Shown here: piece after piece, positions 6,409 through 12,786 of the stretch
How the letters are laid out: each line of letters starts with the position of its first letter
Position numbering within the stretch: the first letter of the stretch is position 1
DNA from: DATGZX01 sp035296965
GTDB lineage: Bacteria > Planctomycetota > Planctomycetia > Gemmatales > Gemmataceae
Assembly (NCBI GenBank): GCA_035296965.1
Contig: DATGZX010000408.1
Location: 1 to 12,786 of the forward strand
Length of the DNA: 12,786 bases
Direction of reading: 5' to 3'
Position numbers and translations under genes: made by a program
Notes under the pieces: model-generated
What the model saw: the letters and a program-made list of their open reading frames with translations, nothing else
The model's database searches: none
Told to the model about the DNA's origin: nothing

Positions 6409-8373
6409 ATGCCGAGGTTTCTTGTCTCGCGCGGAGGAGCACTGGTCGCGGGTGCCGGACTTGTGTTCTTGGGTATCACGGTCATGATCTGGCTCGCCTC
6501 TCGCCAGTCGGCCATGGCCCAGGACGCGGGGCGGCCGAACCCCGAGCAGATGCACCGCCCGAAGAACTACTCGCCCTACGTGGACCGGGGCTACGCGACT
6601 CGTGTGTACTGGGGCGATCAGCACCTGCACACGTCCTTCTCGGCGGACGCCGGCCTGGTCGGCGACCGGCTCGGCCCAGACGATGCTTTCCGCTTCGCCC
6701 GAGGCGAGCAACTGCGTTCTTCCACGGGACAACTCGTGCAGCTGGAGCGCCCCTACGACTGGCTGGTCGTCTCCGACCACGCCGAGTACATTGGGCTTTC
6801 CGGCGCGTTCGCCGATGGCGACCCTGCTATCCTCGCGAATCCTTATGGCCGAAGGTGGGCCAAAGACTTCAAAGAAGGCGGCCAGGCCGGCATGGACGCC
6901 TTCGTCGAGATCACCAAGGATTTCGCGGTTGGCAACCCGAGCATCCCCCGCAATGTGGTTGCCAAGTTGACGCGGCCCACCTGGGACCGTTCCGTTGCCG
7001 CCGCCGAGACCAATAATAAGCCGGGCAAGTTCACGGCCTTCATCGGCTTCGAGTGGACGCAAAACATCAGGGGCAACAATCTCCACCGAGTAGTGGTCTT
7101 TCGCGATGGCGCTGAGCGGGCCCTACAGGTCCTGCCGTTCTCGGAATTCGACAGCCCCGATCCCGAGGACCTCTGGAAGTACATGGCTGCCTACGAGGAG
7201 AAGACCGGCGGGCGCGTGCTGGCCATCCCGCACAACAGCAACCTGAGCGGCGGGCTAATGTTCGCCTCCAAGACTTGGACCGGGAAAGATTTTGACAAGC
7301 AATACGCGGAGACACGTGCCCGGTTCGAGCGCCTCGTGGAAGCCTCACAAACCAAGGGGGACAGCGAGACGACCCCGCTGCTGTCGCCCAACGATGAGTT
7401 TGCCAACTTCGAGCGCTGGGACAATACCAACCTCTTTGCTACCGCCGCCACCACGCCGGAAATGTTGCCTTTCAACTATGTTCGCTCCGCCCTCAAGCTG
7501 GGTCTGGAGCACGAGGCGAAACTTGGTGTCAATCCGTTCAAGTTGGGCCTGATTGGCGGCACCGACATCCACACGAGCCTGTCAACGACGCGGGCGGAGA
7601 ACTCATTCGGCGCCGGAACGAGCATGGAGCCGAAACCCGAGCGCTGGAAGACTCCGTTTATTCCATGTCGCTTCGACCCGAAGCTCACCATGCACTGCTG
7701 GCAGATAGCGCCCGGCGCCATGGGCGGTGTCTGGGCGCGCGAGAACACCCGTGCGGCGATCTGGGATGCAATGGAGCGCAAAGAAACCTACTGCACGACC
7801 GGCACACGCCCCACCGTGCGCATCTTCGGCGGCTGGGATTTCTCGGCCAAGGAGCTGGGCAGCCCCGATTCGGTCTGGGTAGAGCAAGGTTACGCCCGTG
7901 GCGTCCCCATGGGAGGCGACCTGACGAACCCGCCCCAGGGCAAGGCGCCAACGTTCATGATCAAGGCGCTCTGCGATCCCGAAGGCGCGTATCTCGACCG
8001 CGTGCAGATCGTCAAAGGCTGGCTCGACAGCGAGGGCAAGACGCAGGAGAAGGTCATCGACGTGGCCTGGTCAGGGGACCGCAAGCCTGATCCAGCGACC
8101 GGCAAGGTTCCGCTGGTCGGCAACACGGTGGATGTCGAAAACGCAACTTGGACCAACACGATCGGCGCCCCGCTCCTGACCGGCTTCTGGCAGGACCCGG
8201 ACTTCGACCAGGCTCTGCGTGCATTCTACTACGTGCGCCTGATCGAGATCCCTACGCCAACCTGGATGGCGTTCGACGCCAAGCGCTTTGGCGTCAAGAT
8301 GCCTGATTATGTGCCGATGACGGTGACCAACCGCGCCTATACCTCTCCAATCTGGTATAGCCCGGCCAAGTGA
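6409..8373 (+). CDS. Exported DUF3604 family protein (PHP-like)
   Basis: A 654-residue protein matching the DUF3604 family in length and pattern. The ATG has a purine-rich GAGGGGG site (6396-6402) six bases upstream. An N-terminal hydrophobic segment (~10-30) followed by AMAQ is a signal peptide or anchor, so the enzyme works outside the cytoplasm. Metal-site motifs of the PHP/amidohydrolase type are clear: GDQHLHTSFSADA (H72, H74), VVSDHAEYIG (D123, H124), FIGFEW (E215), H226, IPHNSN (H275) and LIGGTDIHTS (D386, H388). The C-terminal part is probably a beta domain. No reaction has been established for the family to my knowledge; a metal-dependent hydrolase is the reasonable reading. It is the first gene of the operon. 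Confidence 0.9.
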   Translation: MPRFLVSRGGALVAGAGLVFLGITVMIWLASRQSAMAQDAGRPNPEQMHRPKNYSPYVDRGYATRVYWGDQHLHTSFSADAGLVGDRLGPDDAFRFARGEQLRSSTGQLVQLERPYDWLVVSDHAEYIGLSGAFADGDPAILANPYGRRWAKDFKEGGQAGMDAFVEITKDFAVGNPSIPRNVVAKLTRPTWDRSVAAAETNNKPGKFTAFIGFEWTQNIRGNNLHRVVVFRDGAERALQVLPFSEFDSPDPEDLWKYMAAYEEKTGGRVLAIPHNSNLSGGLMFASKTWTGKDFDKQYAETRARFERLVEASQTKGDSETTPLLSPNDEFANFERWDNTNLFATAATTPEMLPFNYVRSALKLGLEHEAKLGVNPFKLGLIGGTDIHTSLSTTRAENSFGAGTSMEPKPERWKTPFIPCRFDPKLTMHCWQIAPGAMGGVWARENTRAAIWDAMERKETYCTTGTRPTVRIFGGWDFSAKELGSPDSVWVEQGYARGVPMGGDLTNPPQGKAPTFMIKALCDPEGAYLDRVQIVKGWLDSEGKTQEKVIDVAWSGDRKPDPATGKVPLVGNTVDVENATWTNTIGAPLLTGFWQDPDFDQALRAFYYVRLIEIPTPTWMAFDAKRFGVKMPDYVPMTVTNRAYTSPIWYSPAK

Positions 8374-8780
8374 CGTTCGCGGCGAGCAATGAAATGCTCC
8401 GGATGCACCGAAGGCACCTGCTGATCCTCACGGCCTGCGGCGAGACGGTAACGGGGCTGGCGTTATTGGCAGTCCCTGCCATCCCGCTCAGGCTGCTGAT
8501 TGGCGTGGAGCAAGCCTCCCCGGAAACACTCTACGTCGCCCGCATCGCTGGGGCGGCATTGCTGGCCATCGGCGTGGGCTGCTGGCTCGGGCGAAGTGAC
8601 CAGGTTGGTCCTGCCCAGCGAGGCTTGATCGCCGGTGTCCTGGTCTATAGCGCCGTCGTCGCTGGGCTCCTCGTGTACGCCGGTCTCTTCTTGAACCTCG
8701 TCGGTATCGCGCTCTGGCCGGCCGTCGCGGTGCATGCACTACTGTTCGTGGGGTGTTTCTTTAGTCTTTGGAAAAGGTAA
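8370..8780 (+). CDS. Small four-helix membrane protein
   Basis: An unrecognised hydrophobic protein of up to 136 residues. Four membrane segments are visible at about 18-46, 55-76, 83-106 and 110-133, separated by very short loops. One loop is charged (GRSDQVGPAQRG, 78-89). The GTG at 8370 overlaps the preceding stop (GTGA), suggesting translational coupling; ATG codons at 8394 and 8403 are alternative starts, and none of the three has a strong ribosome site. No metal-ligand motif is seen. It lies inside the operon between the DUF3604 and parvulin genes, so it may be a membrane partner of one of them, but no function can be assigned from sequence. Confidence 0.75.
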   Translation: MTFAASNEMLRMHRRHLLILTACGETVTGLALLAVPAIPLRLLIGVEQASPETLYVARIAGAALLAIGVGCWLGRSDQVGPAQRGLIAGVLVYSAVVAGLLVYAGLFLNLVGIALWPAVAVHALLFVGCFFSLWKR

Positions 8781-8867
8781 CTCGGCCAAGTCCAAAGAAC
8801 CTGCGCACAGGGCTTTGCATCGTGGACAGAGACCTTGACTGTTGTTTCTCGGATCGGAGCGATACCC

Positions 8868-9767
8868 GTGCGTAGCCGGCTGGCCGAAATCTTTCGCGAG
8901 CCCTTACTCCACTTCATGTTGATTGGAGCCGCGTTCTTCCTCGTCTGGCACTTCGTCGGCTACCAAACCCCCCAGCCCGACCGCATCATCATCACCCCAG
9001 GCCATGTGGAGCGCCTCGCCCAGCAGTGGACGAGGACGCACATCCGGCCGCCGAGTGCCGAGGAGTTAGCCGGCCTGGTCGAACAGGAGATCGATGAGGA
9101 GGTTCTCTATCGGGAAGCCATCGCAATGGGCCTGGACCGCGACGACCTCGTCATCCGCCGGCGGCTCGCCGTGAAGATGGAGTTCCTGACGGACGACGTG
9201 GCCGCGGTGGCCACTCCAACTGACGAACAGTTGCAAGCATTCCTGAGGCAGCATCCCGACAAGTTCAGCGTCGAATCGCTCACCACCTTTACCCAGGTTT
9301 ACATTAACCGGTCCCAGCGTGGCGAGGGAGCCTCCGCGGAAGCAGAACGCATGCTGACCCTACTCAATAACAGCACGAACGCCGACTCGAAAACAATGGG
9401 TGATCCGCTCCCCCTGCCGAACGAGTGCGAAGCTGCTACCGAGGCCGACGTGGCCAGACTCTTCGGGCGAGAGTTCCCCAAGAAACTATCCGGACTGCCG
9501 GTCGGTCGTTGGAGTGGCCCGGTGGAATCGGCGTACGGGCTGCACTTGGTCCTGGTCCGCGAGCGGACTGCCGGGCGACTCCCCACGCTTGATAAGGTGC
9601 GCGACGCGGTCCTGAGCGAGTGGCGGGCAGCGCAGCGACAAGAGCTGAACACAAATCTTCATCGTCAGCGGCGGGCGCGCTACGCTGTGACCGTGCAGTG
9701 GCCCGATTGGGCCAAAGAGTCGGTCACCCTCACTGCTGGGGCTGGGGCACCAGGGGGGGCGAGATGA
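8868..9767 (+). CDS. Membrane-anchored parvulin-type prolyl isomerase
   Basis: A 299-residue PpiC/SurA-like peptidyl-prolyl cis-trans isomerase that would help fold proteins on the outer face of the membrane. I chose the GTG at 8868 because GGAG (8855-8858) lies nine bases upstream and the product begins RSRLAEIFREPLLHFMLIG, the usual opening of this subgroup. A TTG at 8835 would add 11 residues. Order: an N-terminal anchor (~14-31), a helical SurA-N-like region (~43-130) with EEVLYREAIAMGLDRDD, then the parvulin domain (~137-232) ending in VGRWSGPVESAYGLHLVLV, the best signature, and a C-terminal helix. The 87-base gap before it is the largest in the operon. It overlaps the next gene by four bases (ATGA), so the two are probably made together. 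Confidence 0.87.
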   Translation: MRSRLAEIFREPLLHFMLIGAAFFLVWHFVGYQTPQPDRIIITPGHVERLAQQWTRTHIRPPSAEELAGLVEQEIDEEVLYREAIAMGLDRDDLVIRRRLAVKMEFLTDDVAAVATPTDEQLQAFLRQHPDKFSVESLTTFTQVYINRSQRGEGASAEAERMLTLLNNSTNADSKTMGDPLPLPNECEAATEADVARLFGREFPKKLSGLPVGRWSGPVESAYGLHLVLVRERTAGRLPTLDKVRDAVLSEWRAAQRQELNTNLHRQRRARYAVTVQWPDWAKESVTLTAGAGAPGGAR

Positions 9768-10762
9768 AAGCCGTCTTTCGGTGCCTAGCACTGGTCCTCC
9801 TGCTGCTCATGGCGGCCCCTGCTCACGCTCACGAGTCGCGGCCTGGCTACCTTGAGCTGCGCGAACTATCGGACGGGCGCTATGAGGTGTTCTGGAAGCA
9901 GCCCGCGGTTGGCGACCTGGTCTTGCAACTGACCCCGGTCTTCCCTGACTCGTGCACGCTGACAGGAGCCGATCGGCAACTCCTGCCTGGGGCCATGTCC
10001 ACGCGCTTATCGCTGTCCTGCCCGGGCGGCTTGGTCGGCAATACGATTCGGTTCGCCGGCCTGGAGGACACGATTACCACAGTGCTGGTGCGCGTCTATC
10101 ACCTCGACGGGACCGAGGAGACTCATCTGGTCCACCCCACTACCCCGTTCTTAACGATTCGCGGCGCGGCCGGTTGGACCGAACGGGCGCGGTCCTACCT
10201 GCAGCTCGGTGTTGAACACATCATGATGGGGCTGGACCACCTATTGTTCGTGCTGGGGTTGCTCTTGATCGTCAAGGACCGCTGGACGCTGGTAAAGACG
10301 GCCTCGGCTTTCACCTTGGCCCACAGCATTACGCTCGCTGTGGCGACGCTTGGTTATGCCAGCGTGCCTGGACCACCGTTGAACGCTGCCATCGCGCTGT
10401 CAATTCTCTTCCTCGGCCCCGAAATCGTCCGCTCGTGGCGCGGCCAGACGAGCCTTACGATCCGGCAGCCGTGGGTGGTCGCCTTCGCCTTCGGGTTGCT
10501 GCACGGCTTCGGTTTCGCGAGCGGCCTGACGGCCACGGGCTTGCCGCGCGGGGAAATCCCGCTGGCGCTGCTGCTATTCAACGTCGGAGTCGAGATCGGC
10601 CAGCTCTGCTTCATCTGCCTGATCCTGCTCCTGGAGAGGTCGTTCCGGCAACTGGAAATCCGCTGGCCGATCTGGGTTGCGCATGCTCCGGGCTATTTGG
10701 TTGGTTCCCTAGGTGCGTTTTGGACGCTTCAGCGCGCCACCATGATGATGGGGTTGGGCTGA
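9764..10762 (+). CDS. HupE/UreJ-type membrane protein with exported N-domain
   Basis: A 332-residue protein of the HupE_UreJ_2 type. The ATG at 9764 overlaps the upstream stop and follows a G-rich ribosome site; the frame is open further upstream, but the clear signal peptide (VFRCLALVLLLLMAAPAHA, ~4-22) fixes this start. Residues ~23-140 form an exported beta-rich domain with two cysteines (C64, C86). The membrane part (~145-325) has about six helices. It contains HX5DH (H152, D158, H159 in VEHIMMGLDHLLF), which is the nickel-transport motif known from HupE, plus TLAHSITL (H187), LLHGFGFASGL (H247) and VGVEIGQL (E277). It is likely a Ni/Co or other metal permease or sensor; the metal cannot be told from sequence. 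Confidence 0.9.
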   Translation: MKAVFRCLALVLLLLMAAPAHAHESRPGYLELRELSDGRYEVFWKQPAVGDLVLQLTPVFPDSCTLTGADRQLLPGAMSTRLSLSCPGGLVGNTIRFAGLEDTITTVLVRVYHLDGTEETHLVHPTTPFLTIRGAAGWTERARSYLQLGVEHIMMGLDHLLFVLGLLLIVKDRWTLVKTASAFTLAHSITLAVATLGYASVPGPPLNAAIALSILFLGPEIVRSWRGQTSLTIRQPWVVAFAFGLLHGFGFASGLTATGLPRGEIPLALLLFNVGVEIGQLCFICLILLLERSFRQLEIRWPIWVAHAPGYLVGSLGAFWTLQRATMMMGLG

Positions 10763-11367
10763 TGAAACTGCGTTACAGCCTGCCGCTGTGGTTTGTTGCT
10801 TCGGTGCTGCTGGCACTCCTGTGGCCCACGCGGGTGCTGGCGCACACGCAGGAGGGCGAAGCGGTCGGGCTGCTAAGCGGGTTGCGACATCCGGTGTCGG
10901 GCCTGGATCACATCCTGGCGATGGTAGCCGTCGGCTTGTGGGGGGCCCAGCTTGGACGGCCGGCGGTTTGGCTGCTGCCCGTGACATTTCCGATGGTCAT
11001 GGCCTTCGGCGGCATGCTGGGTCTCATGGGGTTCGCTCTGCCCGGCATCGAGATCGGGATCGCCGCATCAGCAATTATCTTGGGAGTGATGGTGGGGTGT
11101 GAAGCCCGACTGCCCCTTTGGGTGGCCGCGGTGGTAGTGGGATTCTTCGCCATTTTTCATGGTCACGCTCACGGAGCCGAACTGCCGGAGGGCGCGGATG
11201 CCTTGCTGTACAGCATTGGGTTTGTGGTTGCGACAGGGTCCCTGCACGCGGCGGGCATTGGCATCGGATTGATTCATCGCTGGCCCGCTGGAAAGGTGGC
11301 GCTACGTGCTACGGGTGTGGCGGTGGCTATCGCCGGTATGTGTTTCTTGTGGCAAGCCGTTGCTTAG
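10762..11367 (+). CDS. HupE/UreJ family metal permease
   Basis: A 201-residue classic HupE/UreJ protein, the expected length of the family. Its ATG shares one base with the preceding stop (TGATG), so translation is probably coupled. After a signal peptide ending in LAHTQ come about six membrane helices. Both diagnostic metal motifs are intact: HX5DH (H43, D49, H50 in HPVSGLDHI) and FHGHAHGAE (H133, H135, H137, E140). A further conserved-looking His is H162 in GSLHAAGIG. HupE of hydrogen-oxidising rhizobia is an established nickel permease relying on these motifs, so divalent-metal entry is the likely role here. No hydrogenase or urease gene is in the window, so the metal-using client is unknown. 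Confidence 0.92.
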   Translation: MKLRYSLPLWFVASVLLALLWPTRVLAHTQEGEAVGLLSGLRHPVSGLDHILAMVAVGLWGAQLGRPAVWLLPVTFPMVMAFGGMLGLMGFALPGIEIGIAASAIILGVMVGCEARLPLWVAAVVVGFFAIFHGHAHGAELPEGADALLYSIGFVVATGSLHAAGIGIGLIHRWPAGKVALRATGVAVAIAGMCFLWQAVA

Positions 11368-11375
11368 GAGCCGCG

Positions 11376-11972
11376 ATGCGCTCACGCCTTACGTGGATTC
11401 TGGCCTCCCTGCTGGTCTGGGCAAGCTGTCCGGGACAAGCGAATGCGCACCTGGTCAATTCGGGCCTCGGGCCGTTCTATGACGGCATCGCGCACCTGTT
11501 CGTGTCGCCCGAGGACATGCTGGCGGTGATCGCACTGGCATTGCTGGGCGGGCTGGGCGGCAAGCGGTGCGGCCGGGCGGTTCTGTTCGTGCTGCCAGTG
11601 GCGTGGCTGGCAGGCACTCAAGCAGGCCGGATGCCGACATTGTCTGGCGGCGTCCCCGTCGTGAGCGCGGCCCTGCTAATAGCGTTGGGTGCGCTGGTAG
11701 CCGCTGATCGACGGTTGCCACTCGCACTCGTGACCGGCACAGCTCTGGCCTGTGGGCTGCTGAAAGGTTGCTTCAACGGCGCGGCGCTGATGGGAGCCTG
11801 GTCGAGCGGTCTAGTCGCCGCGGGAATCGTCTGTGCGGTATTTGTGATCGTGGCGCTCGTGGCCGGCCAGGTGGCCGCTCTGGAGAAAGAGTGGGCACGC
11901 ATCATGGTCCGCGTGGCCGGCAGCTGGGTCGGCGCCATCGGCTTACTGATGTTCGGATGGGCAGTGCGCTAG
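11376..11972 (+). CDS. Third HupE/UreJ-like membrane protein lacking metal motifs
   Basis: A 198-residue membrane protein starting at the ATG at 11376, with AGGAG (11366-11370) five bases upstream. The longer open frame is a shadow of the previous gene. It has a signal peptide ending in ANAH, about five or six helices, and the AHLVNSGLGPFYDGIAHLF opening of a HupE/UreJ-like branch. Aligned by eye with its neighbour, the metal positions are mostly lost: HX5DH becomes P33...A39-H40, and FHGHAHGAE becomes K130-G-C-F-N-G-A-A. The protein is otherwise intact, with no stop or frameshift. It may be a structural partner or regulator of the other two rather than a transporter itself. It is the last gene of the operon. 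Confidence 0.82.
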   Translation: MRSRLTWILASLLVWASCPGQANAHLVNSGLGPFYDGIAHLFVSPEDMLAVIALALLGGLGGKRCGRAVLFVLPVAWLAGTQAGRMPTLSGGVPVVSAALLIALGALVAADRRLPLALVTGTALACGLLKGCFNGAALMGAWSSGLVAAGIVCAVFVIVALVAGQVAALEKEWARIMVRVAGSWVGAIGLLMFGWAVR

Positions 11973-11999
11973 GTCCCAAGTTAGACGTTTGAAGGAATC

Positions 12000-12021
12000 G
12001 TCTGATTGGTGCCGATCAGAC
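12000..12021. terminator. Stem-loop at operon end
   Basis: GTCTGAT (12000-12006) pairs perfectly with ATCAGAC (12015-12021), 27 bases after the last stop of the operon. One G-U and one G-C pair could extend the stem to nine, leaving a GTGC loop. No T-run follows, so termination is unproven, but position and perfection make it a plausible transcript end. Confidence 0.45.
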
Positions 12022-12199
12022 TGCCGTCAACTGGCCCGTTCCGTTAAGTACTCCATTAGCAACGCACCCCAGCCTTGCTACATCGTATTTGAGAGCCTTG
12101 CCGTCGTCATCGGAACATGGCCGTCCGCGTTCGCTGAGGAGCGGGAGTGGCCCCGCACGCATCTGGTGAGCGCGTCGGCCCCAACCCGCAAGCGCGCTC

Positions 12200-12332
12200 T
12201 TTTGGGGCTCGGCCGTGCGTGAAACCGCCGTTCTTCGGCAGCCGCCGGGCTGATGAGGAATCGGCTCACGCGACGCGATCACACGAGTACCGCACCTGCG
12301 CCGCGATGCCGGTGGAATGATGGCTCCAGTTT
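12200..12332. repeat. Dispersed repeat, copy B
   Basis: The second copy of the repeat, in the same orientation as copy A, with the identical 19-base end at 12314-12332. The hairpin GCCG-TTCTT-CGGC (12227-12239) keeps its stem and changes only the loop. On the - strand, a GTG-started frame from 12269 (MSRFLISPAAAEERR) parallels the one in copy A. Copy B has a few extra bases in its middle. Similarity stops sharply after the 19-base block, whereas on the other side it fades gradually. Confidence 0.75.
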
Positions 12333-12448
12333 GCCACAAGTGGATCCATTTTGGTGCACCACTCAATCCCCTGACGTTTGTCTTGTTTTGGCGAAGCCTC
12401 CTGCGCACGCGACGCCGAACCAGCGAACCAAGCAAGGCCCGTTTTTTC

Positions 12449-12477
12449 TTGTACGGGCTCCGCAATCGGGCTATATT
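12449..12477 (+). promoter_or_regulatory. Sigma70-like promoter of the STAS gene
   Basis: TTGTAC (12449-12454) and TATATT (12472-12477) are 17 bases apart, with the -10 box matching five of six consensus bases and the -35 three. It lies 57 bases before the ATG at 12535 and 116 bases beyond the end of repeat copy B. A T-rich stretch (12442-12450) just upstream adds support. Confidence 0.5.
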
Positions 12478-12534
12478 GCTGGTCTGTTCTCGGATGACCT
12501 CGCAGCCAGCGCAACAGTATTCAGAGCAAGGCAT

Positions 12535-12786
12535 ATGCTTCAACCCCCGCAATCTCATGTGAAGGCCCACACCGAGTCGGGAGTGCTGGTCCTGACGATC
12601 ATGGAAAAGCAGATGGCGGGGGAAGAACTGTGCACCGCCATTCGGGATGAACTGCTCGATGCAATACAGCATGGAGCCAGCAAAGTCATCCTTGATTTCC
12701 ACCATGTCGAATACGTTGCCAGCGTGGCCTTCCGGACTCTTCTCGGGCTCCGTCGTCGGGTGCACGAGACGGAAGGGCGGCTCGTG
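12535..12786 (+). CDS. STAS-domain protein (anti-anti-sigma-like), 5' part
   Basis: The frame from ATG 12535 stays open for 84 codons to the window edge, so the gene is cut here. AGAGCAAGG (12522-12530) precedes the start as a short-spaced ribosome site. The visible part is a STAS domain as in SpoIIAA-type anti-anti-sigma factors: a first strand (VLVLTI, 17-22), a helix (EELCTAIRDELLDAIQHG), a central strand KVILDFHHVEYV (50-61), and the signature loop with S63 at the position of the phosphorylated serine, followed by AFRTLLGLRRRV. The loop reads ASVA instead of the common DSSG, so regulation by phosphorylation is possible but not certain. Such proteins free sigma factors by binding anti-sigma kinases. 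No partner kinase is in view. Confidence 0.85.
   Translation, partial: MLQPPQSHVKAHTESGVLVLTIMEKQMAGEELCTAIRDELLDAIQHGASKVILDFHHVEYVASVAFRTLLGLRRRVHETEGRLV

Larger units (their letters stand above)
11973..12534. other. Intergenic region between operon and STAS gene
   Basis: About 560 bases with no convincing gene. From left to right it holds the stem-loop at 12000-12021, repeat copy B at 12200-12332, and the promoter at 12449-12477. Open frames crossing it on either strand lack ribosome sites and recognisable motifs. Confidence 0.6.

Noticed and set aside
6324..7016. 230-codon frame covering the start of the DUF3604 gene
   Set aside because: Shadow of the DUF3604 coding region: arginine-rich, no motif, while the true frame has clear metal-site motifs.
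9620..9763. Upstream extension of the first HupE-like gene to an earlier start
   Set aside because: It overlaps the parvulin gene by nearly 150 bases in another frame, whereas the ATG at 9764 begins a perfect signal peptide and overlaps the previous stop.
10435..10761. Upstream extension of the second HupE-like gene
   Set aside because: The extra part is an arginine-rich shadow of the preceding gene; the ATG at 10762 starts a signal peptide.
11118..11375. Upstream extension of the third HupE-like gene
   Set aside because: It lies inside the second HupE-like gene; AGGAG and a signal peptide mark 11376 as the start.
11989..12222. 77-codon frame after the operon
   Set aside because: Begins inside the terminator-like region, has no ribosome site or motif, and ends in the repeat.
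1..12786. CRISPR array, tRNA, rRNA or transposase
   Set aside because: No regularly spaced repeats, cloverleaf-like segments, rRNA-like stretches or DDE/HUH transposase motifs were seen by eye on either strand.

Overview
The window looks like a GC-rich bacterial chromosome, tentatively a planctomycete-like or other environmental Gram-negative lineage. That placement is weak: it rests on several Sec-exported enzymes, an operon of HupE-family membrane proteins, and a STAS-domain protein in widely spaced gene neighbourhoods. No RNA gene or ribosomal marker is present to settle it.

Layout. (1) Positions 1-2207 are a phage DNA-packaging segment: the 3' end of an adenine/cytosine-N4 type DNA methylase, a terminase small-subunit-like helix-turn-helix protein, and a full-length terminase large subunit, tightly packed on the + strand. 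No portal or capsid gene follows, so this is either a prophage remnant or its edge. (2) Positions 2208-3667 hold a doubtful small ORF and an exported transglutaminase-like protein. (3) Positions 4001-5422, on the - strand, encode an exported metal-dependent amidohydrolase with a stem-loop terminator after it. (4) Positions 5423-6408 are nearly 1 kb without a convincing gene and contain copy A of a dispersed repeat. (5) Positions 6409-11972 are a + strand operon: an exported DUF3604 (PHP-like) protein, a four-helix membrane protein, a membrane-anchored parvulin-type prolyl isomerase, and three consecutive HupE/UreJ-like membrane proteins. Most junctions overlap by 1-4 bases. (6) Positions 11973-12534 are non-coding, with a stem-loop, repeat copy B and a sigma70-like promoter. 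(7) Position 12535 to the end is the start of a STAS-domain (anti-anti-sigma-like) gene that runs off the window.

How the genes may work together. The operon in region 5 is the most interesting part. HupE/UreJ proteins are known or proposed Ni/Co permeases. The three here differ in a telling way: the middle one carries both classic metal motifs (HX5DH and FHGHAHGAE), the first carries HX5DH fused to an exported N-terminal domain, and the third keeps the fold-like hydrophobic pattern but has lost nearly every metal-ligand residue. Together with a periplasmic foldase and a metal-site-bearing exported enzyme, this suggests a dedicated uptake and maturation unit for an exported metalloenzyme. That role is inference. 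The operon lies between two directly oriented copies of a ~130 bp repeat, which may mark the ends of a transferred block or be a shared regulatory or RNA element.
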